From the NCBI GenBank assembly GCA_964500675.1, contig CAZCNY010000001.1, positions 248,001 through 312,000 of the forward strand: a DNA stretch of 64,000 nt, in the 5' to 3' direction. A program made the position numbers and the translations under genes. Source of the stretch: CAMLJR01 sp964500675 (GTDB lineage: Bacteria; Pseudomonadota; Gammaproteobacteria; Pseudomonadales; CAMLJR01). The notes below the pieces were generated by a model that was given only the letters and a program-made list of their open reading frames with translations, ran no database searches and had not been told where the DNA came from. Shown in pieces: positions 43,189-52,220 of this stretch. Numbering within the stretch: the first letter of the stretch is position 1; every line of letters begins with the position of its first letter.

Positions 43189-43324
43189 ACTATTTTTTAG
43201 CGACTATCTGTTTTTAGAAACAAGCCGCATTTAGAGACAAACTGTTTTTAGGGACTAACTGTTTTTAGGGACTAACTGTTTTTAGTGATTAACTTTTTTA
43301 AGAGACAAACGTTTTTAAGAGGCA
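43189..43324. repeat. Tandem array of eight 17-bp units upstream of the KstD-like gene
   Basis: Units begin at 43189 and every 17 bases to 43308. Units 4 and 5 are identical (AACTGTTTTTAGGGACT); the others differ at a few positions, for example ATCTGTTTTTAGAAACA. All are T-rich in the centre and end in GACA, GACT, GATT or GGCA. 17 is not a multiple of three and no protein frame crosses it. An inverted repeat GGCGATT/AATCGCC follows at 43333-43349. Confidence 0.9.
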
Positions 43325-43332
43325 AGCGAGCA

Positions 43333-43349
43333 GGCGATTGTTAATCGCC
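43333..43349. repeat. Perfect 7-bp inverted repeat beside the 17-bp array
   Basis: GGCGATT and AATCGCC flank GTT, 22 bases after the ferredoxin stop. It could act as a weak terminator or RNA-stability hairpin for the ferredoxin message; no T-run follows. Confidence 0.4.
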
Positions 43350-43371
43350 TTCAAAAAACATGTCTGGAAAT

Positions 43372-43701
43372 TTACTCGCTCGGAGCGACTGTCATGCGCA
43401 AACCGTCCATTTCCGGACTCAGGCGAATCTGGCAGGAAAGACGGCTGTTCGGTTTGTGCACATCCGATACCATATCGAGCGTCATTTCTTCGATATCATC
43501 GGGCTGGCCGACAACTTTCATCCAATCGGGATCGACATAGACGTGACAGGTCGCGCACGCACAGCCGCCGCCGCAATCACCGAGAATACCGGCGACGCCG
43601 TTATCCCGCGCCAGCTCCATCAATGATTCGCCAACCACGCCGTCGGCGATCGTCTTTTCTACGCCATCGGTCTGAATAAAAGTAACCTTGATTCCACTCA
43701 T
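43372..43701 (-). CDS. [2Fe-2S] ferredoxin of the adrenodoxin/putidaredoxin type (A)
   Basis: A 109-residue plant/vertebrate-type ferredoxin. Cluster ligands are C43, C49, C52 (CGGGCACATC, the C-x5-C-x2-C pattern) and C90 in SRLSCQIRL. The following VYVDPDW and the acidic DDIEEMTLD helix are the interaction region for P450s. It probably delivers electrons to the P450 encoded at 47152, with the receptor and an SDR lying between. The start is placed at 43701 (MSGIKVTFIQ). No NADH:ferredoxin reductase gene is seen in this window. Confidence 0.94.
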   Translation of the reverse strand: MSGIKVTFIQTDGVEKTIADGVVGESLMELARDNGVAGILGDCGGGCACATCHVYVDPDWMKVVGQPDDIEEMTLDMVSDVHKPNSRLSCQIRLSPEMDGLRMTVAPSE

Positions 43702-43764
43702 TACTTCCCATCTCCTCGCACTCATAACGACATTGAGTGCGCACACTGCTCGTTGAATACAATT

Positions 43765-43793
43765 GAAAAAGACGCCTCGTGCAACGAGGCGTC
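43765..43793 (-). terminator. Rho-independent terminator of the second TonB receptor gene
   Basis: On the minus strand a 10-base perfect stem GACGCCTCGT / ACGAGGCGTC with a 3-base loop is followed by TTTTT. It begins 9 bases after the receptor stop, so the ferredoxin gene beyond it needs its own promoter or readthrough. Confidence 0.92.
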
Positions 43794-43801
43794 ACTTCAC
43801 A

Positions 43802-46132
43802 TCACTTGAATTGATACGTCAGCTCTAAGCCGTAGGTGCGCGGTTCGCCGACGCAAGCCGCATTATGCCCGAGTGAGGCACCCAGAGGCATACCGCCGAC
43901 GAAATACTCCTTATCCGTAAGGTTCTTCCCAAATAATGCGCTGGAAAACTGACTGCCGAACATTTTGTTCCAGCCCAAGCGCGCGTTAACCAACTGGTAA
44001 GACGGCAACTTGGTATCAGGCGTAATCGAGTCAGCGGCATTTGAAAAGTACATGCTGTCCTGACCGTATACTTCAGTGCGCAATGCCACTTCACCGATTT
44101 CAGGAGCGGTCGGGAAATTGATTTGCCCCCATACCGACCACGTGTTTTTAGGTGTATTGGCGACTGGACCATAGCTGTACTGAACACCGAACAGCGTGGT
44201 TTTGCCGTCCGTGAAATCAGCATCGGTATGCGCAGCCATCGCCCCCAACTCCAGCCAATCCGCCGGAACATATGACGCGTCGAGTTCTACACCCTTCACT
44301 TGCATTTCCGGGATATTGGCCGTTACTGCAATCGACGGCAGCACCAGCCCATTAGGATACGGCGGAGGGCTGGGAAACTCGATGCGCTGAACGTTCTTGA
44401 TCCACTCTTTGTAAACGGCGAGATTGACACGTGCCGGCCGGCTCAACCAATAGCCCTGAAATTTCAACCCGGCTTCGACATCGCGCACGGTCTCGGCATT
44501 GAATTTATTTCCTCCGCCCGTCGCATCCGCGTCATACGGTGGCGCGGAACCATTGAAACCGCCGCTGCGGAAGCTGCCACGGGTTTTCAGGTACGTGAGC
44601 GTATCGGGATTCAGATCGTATTCGACACCCGCTTCCCACGATGGCTTCTCAAACGACTCATCCTGTTTGTTGCTAAAACCAGCAACATTGTAAAAGTCAG
44701 CCTGCGATAATTGTTCGATGGTTACATCTTCTTTCGTGTAACGAAGACCCAAAGTCGCGCGGAGCTCTTGCGTAAAGCTGTAGGTGCCTTGCGCATACAG
44801 CGCTTTTGACTCGGTCAGGATTCGGAAATTGTTGGTCGCATATTGCGCACCCGCAAAATAGGTTTGCGGCCACAATGTATCGGTGCGCTGCGATTGCCAA
44901 TAGATGCCGGTGATGTAAGTCAAATCGTCGCTCAGCGTATTACCCGAAAGCTGGAATTCATCGGAAAAAGATTCGGCGTTTAACCGGTTGCCGATCACGC
45001 CCGTGGCAAGATTTCGCGTGACGAACGTGACGTACGGCGCACCCAGCGATGGTTCCTCGGAGCGATTGTGACCCGCAGAATAACCGAAAATATTTTTGAG
45101 TTGCGTTTTATCATCCAACGCAAACGTGGTGGTATTTGCCAAAAACTGATCGTCGCCCACATGATCGGCGCCGTAGGGATGCGATGTCTTGTAATAACCA
45201 AGCGCTTTTTGCTGATCCACGTAACTCAGTAACCCCGGGAACGCTCCGCCAGATGCGCTATTGAGGGCATAACCGTTGTTTGTTTGACCCGGAGCATAAA
45301 CACTGTAGACATACGTCGCACCCGTATTGGTACCATCGGTGCGCGAATAGCTGTACATCGTGGTATTTTCGAGCGCGTCGGTGGGCTTAACCGTGAGCGT
45401 CAAACGACCACTGGTGCGATCGATTTTGCCGAGGTCTTCATCGGTCACGATGTCATGAATGTAACCATCGCGTTTAATCGAATCGAAAGCGACTCGGAAC
45501 AGCACTTTGTCATCGACAATCGGGGCATTAGCCATGCCTTCGACTTCGCGCAGATTGAGGCTTCCGCCGCGCACGCGCAATAACGCCTCATCTTGATTGG
45601 TTGGTTTGGCAGTCGTATAGAGAACAGCACCGCCCGTTGCATTTCTTCCAAACAGCGTTCCTTGCGGACCTTTCAATACCTGTACCGATTGCAAATCGTA
45701 AAAAGTCGAAGCGCCGCTGATCGTTAACGGGACCTCGTCAAGATAGGCGACCACCGCAGAGGGTGAACCGCTAAAAGTATCAGCGGATTGACCGCGAATG
45801 GCATAAGTGAGCGAGTTATTGCCTTGAGTTTGCCGAATTGTCAGGCCCGGCACACTCGATTGCAAATCGGAGTCGGTACGCACCTGACGCTCGTTGAGTT
45901 GTTCAGCGCTAATGGCACTGACCGCGATCGGTACGCTCTGCAAGTTTTCATCGCGACGACGCGCGGTAACAACAACCTCCTCGAACCCTTTGGCCTCTTG
46001 CGAGCCCGCTGGTTTGGGAGTCGTTGCAGCCACCACCGTCGGTGAAACCAGTGCAACCATCGCCAGCACAGACCACGGTGACTTGAATGATTGCGGAAAA
46101 CCAGGATGCGAGTTTTTTGTATTTTTACGCAT
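43802..46132 (-). CDS. TonB-dependent outer-membrane receptor
   Basis: A 776-residue receptor with a signal sequence (WSVLAMVALVSPTVVAATT, cleavage near residue 36). A TonB-box-like FEEVVVTARRRDEN follows, then the plug domain with SVPIAVSAISAEQLNERQV, LTYAIRGQSAD and VQVLKGPQGTLFGRNATGGAV. The barrel ends in YGLELTYQFK; the last residue is Lys after Phe, a slight departure from the usual terminal aromatic. It is paralogous to the receptor at 17715. The gene lies between an SDR and a ferredoxin in a leftward catabolic run, so uptake of the same substrate processed by the P450 is inferred. A strong terminator follows. Confidence 0.93.
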   Translation of the reverse strand: MRKNTKNSHPGFPQSFKSPWSVLAMVALVSPTVVAATTPKPAGSQEAKGFEEVVVTARRRDENLQSVPIAVSAISAEQLNERQVRTDSDLQSSVPGLTIRQTQGNNSLTYAIRGQSADTFSGSPSAVVAYLDEVPLTISGASTFYDLQSVQVLKGPQGTLFGRNATGGAVLYTTAKPTNQDEALLRVRGGSLNLREVEGMANAPIVDDKVLFRVAFDSIKRDGYIHDIVTDEDLGKIDRTSGRLTLTVKPTDALENTTMYSYSRTDGTNTGATYVYSVYAPGQTNNGYALNSASGGAFPGLLSYVDQQKALGYYKTSHPYGADHVGDDQFLANTTTFALDDKTQLKNIFGYSAGHNRSEEPSLGAPYVTFVTRNLATGVIGNRLNAESFSDEFQLSGNTLSDDLTYITGIYWQSQRTDTLWPQTYFAGAQYATNNFRILTESKALYAQGTYSFTQELRATLGLRYTKEDVTIEQLSQADFYNVAGFSNKQDESFEKPSWEAGVEYDLNPDTLTYLKTRGSFRSGGFNGSAPPYDADATGGGNKFNAETVRDVEAGLKFQGYWLSRPARVNLAVYKEWIKNVQRIEFPSPPPYPNGLVLPSIAVTANIPEMQVKGVELDASYVPADWLELGAMAAHTDADFTDGKTTLFGVQYSYGPVANTPKNTWSVWGQINFPTAPEIGEVALRTEVYGQDSMYFSNAADSITPDTKLPSYQLVNARLGWNKMFGSQFSSALFGKNLTDKEYFVGGMPLGASLGHNAACVGEPRTYGLELTYQFK

Positions 46133-46247
46133 AAACTACTCCCCATTGTGTTGTTGAACCGTGCGAATCGGCAAAGGCCCGCGCGGATTTTTAAAATTTA
46201 TTTTTTTGCAGATTTTTTTGTTGTGAATTTTATGATTTCAAATTTTT

Positions 46248-47087
46248 CTAACGCCCCAACGCTTTCGCGCGCGCATCGAACAGCTCTCGCAAATGATTGA
46301 CCGGATCGCCAGCGGTGATACCGCCATCCACCGGCAAGATAGCGCCGGTGATCTGCGCCGCCGAATCGCTGCAGAGAAACAGCGCAGCCGGCGCGACATC
46401 GACGGGTTTGCCCTGGCGCTTGAGCGGCTGATTGGAATCCCACACCGGCGCCAGCGCCTGCTTGACGCGCTCCGCTTCCTCCGGCGTCATGTCGGGCGTC
46501 GTAAATGCGTTCAGCGAGGTGCGGATATGACCCGGCGCCAGACAATTCACGCGAATACCATACTCCGCGAAATCGATCGCGATGGATTTCGTCAATTGAA
46601 TAACCGCTGCTTTCGTCGCGCGATACGACATCAGCGCGTGACCGGGTAACAAACCTGCGATGGAGGCATTATTGAGAATCACGCCGCCGCCGTGGTCTTT
46701 CATATAGCGGCCCGCGCATTGCGCACCGGCCATCACGCCAAACAAATTGACGCCGATAACGCGCTGAAAATCTTTCAGATCGTCGTCGAGAAAACGCGGA
46801 TAAGTCGCACCGGAAATGCCCGCGTTGTTGAACATGATGTCGAGGCCGCCAAACTTCGCCACGGCGAAATCGACGAGGGCATTCACTTCGTCCATGCTTG
46901 ACACATCGGTGCGCCTGAACAGGGCTGAGTCGCCGAGTTGCGCAGCGAATGCCTCGCCCTCCTCGCCATTCACATCGGCGATAACAACTTTTGCGCCCTC
47001 CTTGACGAACAATTCAACCGTTGCGCGTCCGATGCCGTTGGCACCGCCGGTAATGATCGCGACTTTTCCAGAAAGCACCTGACTCAC
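46248..47087 (-). CDS. Short-chain dehydrogenase/reductase
   Basis: A 279-residue classical SDR. TGGANGIG is at residues 13-20, an acidic residue after strand two (IADVN) suggests NAD, NNAG is at 87-90, ASIAG carries the serine region, and Y155/K159 is the catalytic pair. The start codon is taken as GTG at 47087 because GGGAGAGG lies 3-10 bases before it; the frame is open further upstream without a site. It follows the P450 gene by 64 bases and may oxidise the alcohol made by that P450. Confidence 0.88.
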   Translation of the reverse strand: MSQVLSGKVAIITGGANGIGRATVELFVKEGAKVVIADVNGEEGEAFAAQLGDSALFRRTDVSSMDEVNALVDFAVAKFGGLDIMFNNAGISGATYPRFLDDDLKDFQRVIGVNLFGVMAGAQCAGRYMKDHGGGVILNNASIAGLLPGHALMSYRATKAAVIQLTKSIAIDFAEYGIRVNCLAPGHIRTSLNAFTTPDMTPEEAERVKQALAPVWDSNQPLKRQGKPVDVAPAALFLCSDSAAQITGAILPVDGGITAGDPVNHLRELFDARAKALGR

Positions 47088-47151
47088 ACACCTCTCCCAT
47101 TTTTCAAAAAAAGCTGCCCAACTTTTCAAAAGCTCTGTGTTTATTTAAGCC

Positions 47152-48462
47152 CTATTTTCGGCGTTTAAATGTCAGCGGCAGCGACGCGATCGAACGCGTT
47201 GCAACACTCCGCCCATAAGCAATATTTTCCGCCGGAATCGCAAGCTTGAGGTCACCGACTCGCTTGATAAGCTCCTTGGCCGCGACCTTGATCTCCATGC
47301 GCGCGAGCGATGCGCCGATACAGCGGTGAATACCGACGCCGAACGCCACGTGCGTACCAACATTGCCGCGACTCATATCGAAATTGCGCGGACATTCGAA
47401 TTGTTTTTCGTCATCGTTGCCCGATGCATACAGCACCAGCATATGCGCACCCTTCGGCAATTTCTGACCGCCGAGTACGGTTTCGCGCGTAGCCATTTTG
47501 GCAAGGCCACGCACCGGTGGCGCAAAACGCAACAGCTCTTCGACAAAGCGCGTAACGAAGCGGTCATCCTCCACATTTTCATAAAGCTGTTGCGCCAGCT
47601 CCGGCTGCGTTGCCAACAAATAGAGCAGATTACTGATTGCAGTTGCTGTCGTGTCATTGCCAGCGATAACCAGCGCGCGTACCAGCGATACCGCTTCGGC
47701 AAAAGTCAGCTTACTCCCGTCCGCCGTTTGCGCGTGCACGAGATCGGAAATCATATCTTCCTTTGGATTGGCGGCGCGATCCTTCATCTGTTCGCTAATA
47801 AAGTTTTGCAATTCGCAAATCAATTTAGCGTTTTCGATCATCTCTTCGCGACTTTGCATACGGCCGATCTGCGCTGTGATCGCTTCCGACCAACGCTTGA
47901 TTTTTGCGCCGTTATATTGGTTGATGCCCAGCTGTTCGCAGATCACAGCGATAGTCAATGGAATGGCAAACTCACTCACGCCATCGATCACCTCACCGGT
48001 AGCCGCCTTATCCGCGACCTTCTCGACCAGGTCGACAATGATGCGGGTAATTCCCGGCTCCAATGTTTTCACGCGGTGCGCTGAAAAAGCGCCGTCCATC
48101 AATCGACGAATACGCGTGTGCTCGGGTGGATCGCTCTTGATAACATCGGGAAAAAAACCGCCGCCTTCCTGTTCGAGAATTTTCTTGAACTCTTCAAAAT
48201 AACCGCTCGCATATTGCGCTTCGTAACCTTGCTTATCCGAGAACGTTTCCGGATCGCGCAGCAGCGCGACGATATCTTCGTAGCGCGACACCAGCCACAT
48301 GCCCAATTTTTCATCGTAGTGCACCGGATCTTCCGTGCGCATCGTCCAGTAGAAATCATTCGGTTGAGCGAGAATTTTTGGCTCGGTCAGCGATGCTTCA
48401 GTTAATGCGACTTTATGCCGCCCAACTGGACATTCCGCCACATTCGTTTGTCCGTCACTCAT
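47152..48462 (-). CDS. Cytochrome P450 (A)
   Basis: A 436-residue soluble bacterial P450. The oxygen-binding I-helix motif is AGNDTT at 267-272, ExxR is E309/R312, and the heme cysteine is C381 in FGVGIHRCIGASLAR. Class I bacterial enzymes of this kind hydroxylate steroids, terpenes, alkanes or fatty acids using a [2Fe-2S] ferredoxin and reductase; the ferredoxin at 43372 is the nearest candidate. Two in-frame ATG codons occur at 48468 and 48462; the second is better spaced from GAGG. The gene follows an AraC-type regulator by 83 bases on the same strand. Confidence 0.93.
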   Translation of the reverse strand: MSDGQTNVAECPVGRHKVALTEASLTEPKILAQPNDFYWTMRTEDPVHYDEKLGMWLVSRYEDIVALLRDPETFSDKQGYEAQYASGYFEEFKKILEQEGGGFFPDVIKSDPPEHTRIRRLMDGAFSAHRVKTLEPGITRIIVDLVEKVADKAATGEVIDGVSEFAIPLTIAVICEQLGINQYNGAKIKRWSEAITAQIGRMQSREEMIENAKLICELQNFISEQMKDRAANPKEDMISDLVHAQTADGSKLTFAEAVSLVRALVIAGNDTTATAISNLLYLLATQPELAQQLYENVEDDRFVTRFVEELLRFAPPVRGLAKMATRETVLGGQKLPKGAHMLVLYASGNDDEKQFECPRNFDMSRGNVGTHVAFGVGIHRCIGASLARMEIKVAAKELIKRVGDLKLAIPAENIAYGRSVATRSIASLPLTFKRRK

Positions 48463-48551
48463 ATTCATGCCTCACGCTATCAATTTTTAAAATCGTACGG
48501 ATTGAAAAACGGCAATTACCGCACACGCCTGGAACTGCCGACAAAAAGATC

Positions 48552-49535
48552 TTAATGCTGCTGAACCGCAGCGGGTTGACCTGACGAACGATATTCGCGC
48601 GGTCCTTTTTTAAATACTCGCTTGAACAAACGGCTGAAATGCGCCGGACTTTTGAAACCCACGCGAAAGGCTATTTCAGCGATGGATATTTCACCGGCTT
48701 TCGTCGACGACAGCCACTGATTCGCTATCTTTAAACGGCGATCCCACACCAGCGCCGAAAACGAAGTCCCGCTTTGTCTGAACAGATGCGACAAATAACG
48801 CGAGGAAATGCCGCACGCTTTGGCAACCATCGCCGCGTTCAATTTGGGATCGGATAAATGCACATCGATGAATTTCAATACTTCTTGCAAACGTATTTCC
48901 GCCAGCGAATGCCGTGCCTGCGCATAATTTTCGCAGCGCTTGATCGCCTCGGCCAACACGCTCAGCGCGCTGTCGACAAGCAGTTGTTCGATATGCTCGG
49001 CCAACTCGCCTTTACCTGCAAAAACATCGATCAAAATGCGCTCGGCGATTTGAAATTCGCGCGCATCGGCAGGCATGGTGAAACCCACATTCACATCGAG
49101 CGGAAGAAAACGCCTGAACATGTGCGCCGGCACGACCAGATGAAAAACCTCGTGCACCGATTCTTCATCGGTATGGCAGTCGATGGTGAATGGCGACATC
49201 GATTTCGTAACCATGAAATCGCCGGCTTTGGCGACACTGCGACCGCATTGATGCGAAACACAGAGACTGCCGCGCTTGACGAACCACAGCACAACGACGT
49301 CCGTGGCATCTTCGCGGATGTGCGACCATGAGCGCCGGAAGAACTGACGGGATTTGGCTTTGAGGTGAATGAGCGAGCACGAACCGACGGTTTTTTTGTC
49401 GGCGCGGACATCGATAATGGAGCCCGCTTCGATCGAATAATCCCCGAGATAATATTCTTGGTTCTTATCGCCGCGAAACGCTTTCTGGCAATCGTGATAA
49501 TTGCGTTCGTCAAATACAAAGAGCGTTGTCGTCAC
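48552..49535 (-). CDS. AraC-family regulator, cupin-like sensor domain
   Basis: A 327-residue transcription factor. Residues 1 to about 210 form a ligand-sensing domain of the AraC-binding-like type (VVLWFVKRGSLCVSHQCGRS, FHLVVPAHMFRRFLP). The C-terminal part has two helix-turn-helix units: NAAMVAKACGISSRYLSHLFRQSGTS, then ISIAEIAFRVGFKSPAHFSRLFKR with the family signature ending. The start codon appears to be GTG, with GGAG 8 bases upstream. Position directly before the P450-SDR-receptor run suggests that it activates those genes in the presence of the substrate. Confidence 0.92.
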   Translation of the reverse strand: MTTTLFVFDERNYHDCQKAFRGDKNQEYYLGDYSIEAGSIIDVRADKKTVGSCSLIHLKAKSRQFFRRSWSHIREDATDVVVLWFVKRGSLCVSHQCGRSVAKAGDFMVTKSMSPFTIDCHTDEESVHEVFHLVVPAHMFRRFLPLDVNVGFTMPADAREFQIAERILIDVFAGKGELAEHIEQLLVDSALSVLAEAIKRCENYAQARHSLAEIRLQEVLKFIDVHLSDPKLNAAMVAKACGISSRYLSHLFRQSGTSFSALVWDRRLKIANQWLSSTKAGEISIAEIAFRVGFKSPAHFSRLFKRVFKKGPREYRSSGQPAAVQQH

Positions 49536-49775
49536 CTCTGACTCTCCGACGCGTCGTTATTTGCGGCTCCTTACCTGCCTCGGATACGACTTTGGTGTTT
49601 CGTATCATGAGGCCATCAGCCCTTACTTATCATCGAATATTAACTTTGCGAGGAGCCACACTCATCTTCACTTCGCGTCCTTTCCTGTGCAATTCGTGCA
49701 GCTCTAACTTGGCCACCCTGAATATTGCGCCAAATCAAAGATTTCCGCCTTGTATCGCCGCGTAGCTACAGCGCG

Positions 49776-50984
49776 CTAACGCGTAATACCGGCGTCCGCG
49801 AGTTTTTTCTGCTCTTCAGCCGATAATCCCAAGATATCGCCAAATACGTAGGCGTTGTGCTCGCCGAGGCGCGGCGCGGCGTCGGTGATAGCGGCTCCGC
49901 GCGACATTTTCCAGCCGGGGCCCACGATCGGCCGTGTCGAGCCGTCGCTATTCGCCACTTCGTGAAAAAAATCTCGCGCCCACAGCTGTTGATCGGAAAT
50001 CAAATCCACCGAGCTTTGGCTCTTGCCTGCGGCGATGCCGCGCTGCTGAAGCAAGGCCACCAGCTCGGCCGCATCGCGCATGGCGGTCCATGCCGAGACT
50101 AAGCGATCCAATTCATCGATATTGGCTTTGCGCTGGAGGAGCGTATTGAATTTGGGATGCGCAACCAACTCGGGCAGCCCCATCGCTGCCGCCAAGGCCT
50201 GCCACGCAGACTCGGAGGAAACGGCAATGCTGATCCACTCTCGGTTCAAACACGGGTAAGCGCCGTGCGGCGCCATGTCGGCGTGACGATTGCCATCGCA
50301 TTCGCGAATCGCGCCATTCAACGCAAAATCCATAACGGTGTCGCCGATCATGCTCGTCATGCATTCGACGGCGGAGACATCGACGAACTGACCGACACCC
50401 GTGCGGCGGCGATGCAGCAACGCAACCATCGAGGCGTAAGCGGCAATGGTGCCGAAGGTGGAATCGGCATAGCGCACATTCATGCCGGCGGGCGGATCGC
50501 CGGCATAGCCCACCAGCGCACTCAACCCGCCCAGTGCCGCGAAACACGGCGCGTAACCGGTCTGATACGACAGCGGGCCCTCGGTGCCGAACATGCCCAT
50601 CGATGTGTAAATGATATCGGGCTTAACCGCTTTGATCTTGTCATAGCCGAGACCTAAGCGCTTCACGGCGCCGGGGCGAAGATTTTCGATGAGAATGTCC
50701 GACTCGCCGACCAAATCCAAAATCAGCTGAATGCCCTCTTTGGTTTTCATGTCGATTTGCACACTGAGTTTCTGCGGATTGACCGCCTGAAAACCCGGCG
50801 CTTTGTCGATATCGGCAACGCCATACGTGCGCGTCACATCGAGCGAACCTTCGCTCTCCACACGAAGCACCTCCGCACCCAAAAACGCTAACAATTTACC
50901 GACGTAGGGACCCGCCCACACTTTCGTCAGTTCGATAACGCGCACACCTTGCAACGGGCCGCCACGCGTTTTCATCATGCTCAT
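49776..50984 (-). CDS. Type III CoA-transferase (CaiB/BaiF family) 1
   Basis: A 402-residue CoA-transferase moving CoA between carboxylic acids without ATP. GVRVIELTKVWAGPYVGKLLAFLGAEVLRVE opens the protein, and NLRPGAVKRLGLGYDKIKAVKPDIIYTSM is the family core. The normal catalytic aspartate follows in the segment around SVEC/YADSTFGT, where D of RYADS is the candidate. Its ATG overlaps the stop of the second transferase gene by 4 bases. The two may form a heteromer or act on different intermediates. With no acyl-CoA ligase in the window, this pair is the likely route of CoA activation. Confidence 0.92.
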   Translation of the reverse strand: MSMMKTRGGPLQGVRVIELTKVWAGPYVGKLLAFLGAEVLRVESEGSLDVTRTYGVADIDKAPGFQAVNPQKLSVQIDMKTKEGIQLILDLVGESDILIENLRPGAVKRLGLGYDKIKAVKPDIIYTSMGMFGTEGPLSYQTGYAPCFAALGGLSALVGYAGDPPAGMNVRYADSTFGTIAAYASMVALLHRRRTGVGQFVDVSAVECMTSMIGDTVMDFALNGAIRECDGNRHADMAPHGAYPCLNREWISIAVSSESAWQALAAAMGLPELVAHPKFNTLLQRKANIDELDRLVSAWTAMRDAAELVALLQQRGIAAGKSQSSVDLISDQQLWARDFFHEVANSDGSTRPIVGPGWKMSRGAAITDAAPRLGEHNAYVFGDILGLSAEEQKKLADAGITR

Positions 50985-52165
50985 GGCTGGCCTCCATCGG
51001 CGATCGCATCAGCAAAGCATTTTTCATTGTGTTGTCCCAACGTCGGCGCGGGCGAATGAATTTGCGCCGGCGTTTCGCTGAGCCGGTAAGGAACCGTCGG
51101 ATACAACGCCGCTCCAAGCACAGGGTGTTTTACTTCGGTAAAGAATTTCCGGAATTGATATTGTTCCGATTCGATCAAGTCCTTCGCGTTGTTCACAGCA
51201 ACCAAGGTAAGTCCGAGCTTTTGCGCCGCCGCGGCAGCTTCGTGTTTATTTTGCGTTTTCAACCACTCGCCAACGTAGTGACGACATTGCGCAACGCGCT
51301 CGGGCGTGCACTCGCGCTCCAACCAACGCGCGGAAAACGAATTCATCCACTCGGGATTTCCCAATAATTGGCGCAGCGCTTCCCAATGTCCCGGCGCCGA
51401 CATCCAGATATACGCGTAACCATCGCGGCACGCGAAAATGCCGGCGGGACCAAACAAATCGAATTGCGTGCGCGCCGTGCCGACATCCATATCGCCCGCG
51501 ATCATTTGACCCAGCACATAATCGATACGCGACGCGAGCACTTCTTGTTTTGAAATTTCGATAACACGGCCAAGCTTCGAACCCTCGCGCTCGTACAGCG
51601 CGGAGACGATGCACAACGCCGCATCAAGTGCCGCTTCGTAACTTGTCAAAAAGCGGCCCGCACCTTTCAACGGCGGTTTATTTTCTTCACCGCTGGGCGT
51701 GTGATAACCCCAACCGCTGCCGTGAAATACGGTGAGATCTTCGGCGTGCTTGCGATCGTCCGGCGGCGCAAGGCCAAATGCAGTAACCGAGCAGGCCACC
51801 AGACGCGAATACTTTTGCTCGAGGGTTGCTAGATCAATCCCGATATTTTCAAGCCACTCGGCGGAATGATCATCGATAACAACATCGACGCGATGTAATA
51901 ATTTATCGAGCGTAGCTGCGCCAGCCGATGTCGTGAGATCGAGCGTCAACGAGTGCTTATTGGTATTCAAATAAGCAAATAAGCCGCTGTTCTCGCCACT
52001 CTTCTCGCCCGCTCCAAACGGGCCGAGCTGTCGAGTCGGACTACCGCAACCGGGCTTTTCAATTTTAATAATCTCGGCGCCGAAATCGGCGAGCAATTTG
52101 CCGCAGTATTCGCCGCAAACGCTCTCCGCAAGTTCAAGCACCTTGATTCCGCTTAAAGCCGACAT
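50981..52165 (-). CDS. Type III CoA-transferase (CaiB/BaiF family) 2
   Basis: A 394-residue family III CoA-transferase. It begins with GIKVLELAESVCGEYCGKLLADFGAEIIKIE and has HSLTLDLTTSAGAATLDKLL. The segment NIGIDLATLEQKYSRLVACSVTAFG replaces the usual NFRPG loop with a more divergent one, so it is the less typical member of the pair. No clear counterpart of the RYADS segment is seen, hence it could be a non-catalytic or differently specialised subunit. It precedes its neighbour with a 4-base overlap, which argues for stoichiometric synthesis, and follows the crotonase-like gene by 55 bases. Confidence 0.9.
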   Translation of the reverse strand: MSALSGIKVLELAESVCGEYCGKLLADFGAEIIKIEKPGCGSPTRQLGPFGAGEKSGENSGLFAYLNTNKHSLTLDLTTSAGAATLDKLLHRVDVVIDDHSAEWLENIGIDLATLEQKYSRLVACSVTAFGLAPPDDRKHAEDLTVFHGSGWGYHTPSGEENKPPLKGAGRFLTSYEAALDAALCIVSALYEREGSKLGRVIEISKQEVLASRIDYVLGQMIAGDMDVGTARTQFDLFGPAGIFACRDGYAYIWMSAPGHWEALRQLLGNPEWMNSFSARWLERECTPERVAQCRHYVGEWLKTQNKHEAAAAAQKLGLTLVAVNNAKDLIESEQYQFRKFFTEVKHPVLGAALYPTVPYRLSETPAQIHSPAPTLGQHNEKCFADAIADGGQP

Positions 52166-52220
52166 GCAACCCTCTTCACATTTTATTTATTTACGATTTC
52201 ATCGCCGCGCGGCATTCAAA

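Noticed and set aside
43189..43324. CRISPR array
   Set aside because: The 17-base units are contiguous, with no unique spacers and no cas genes nearby.
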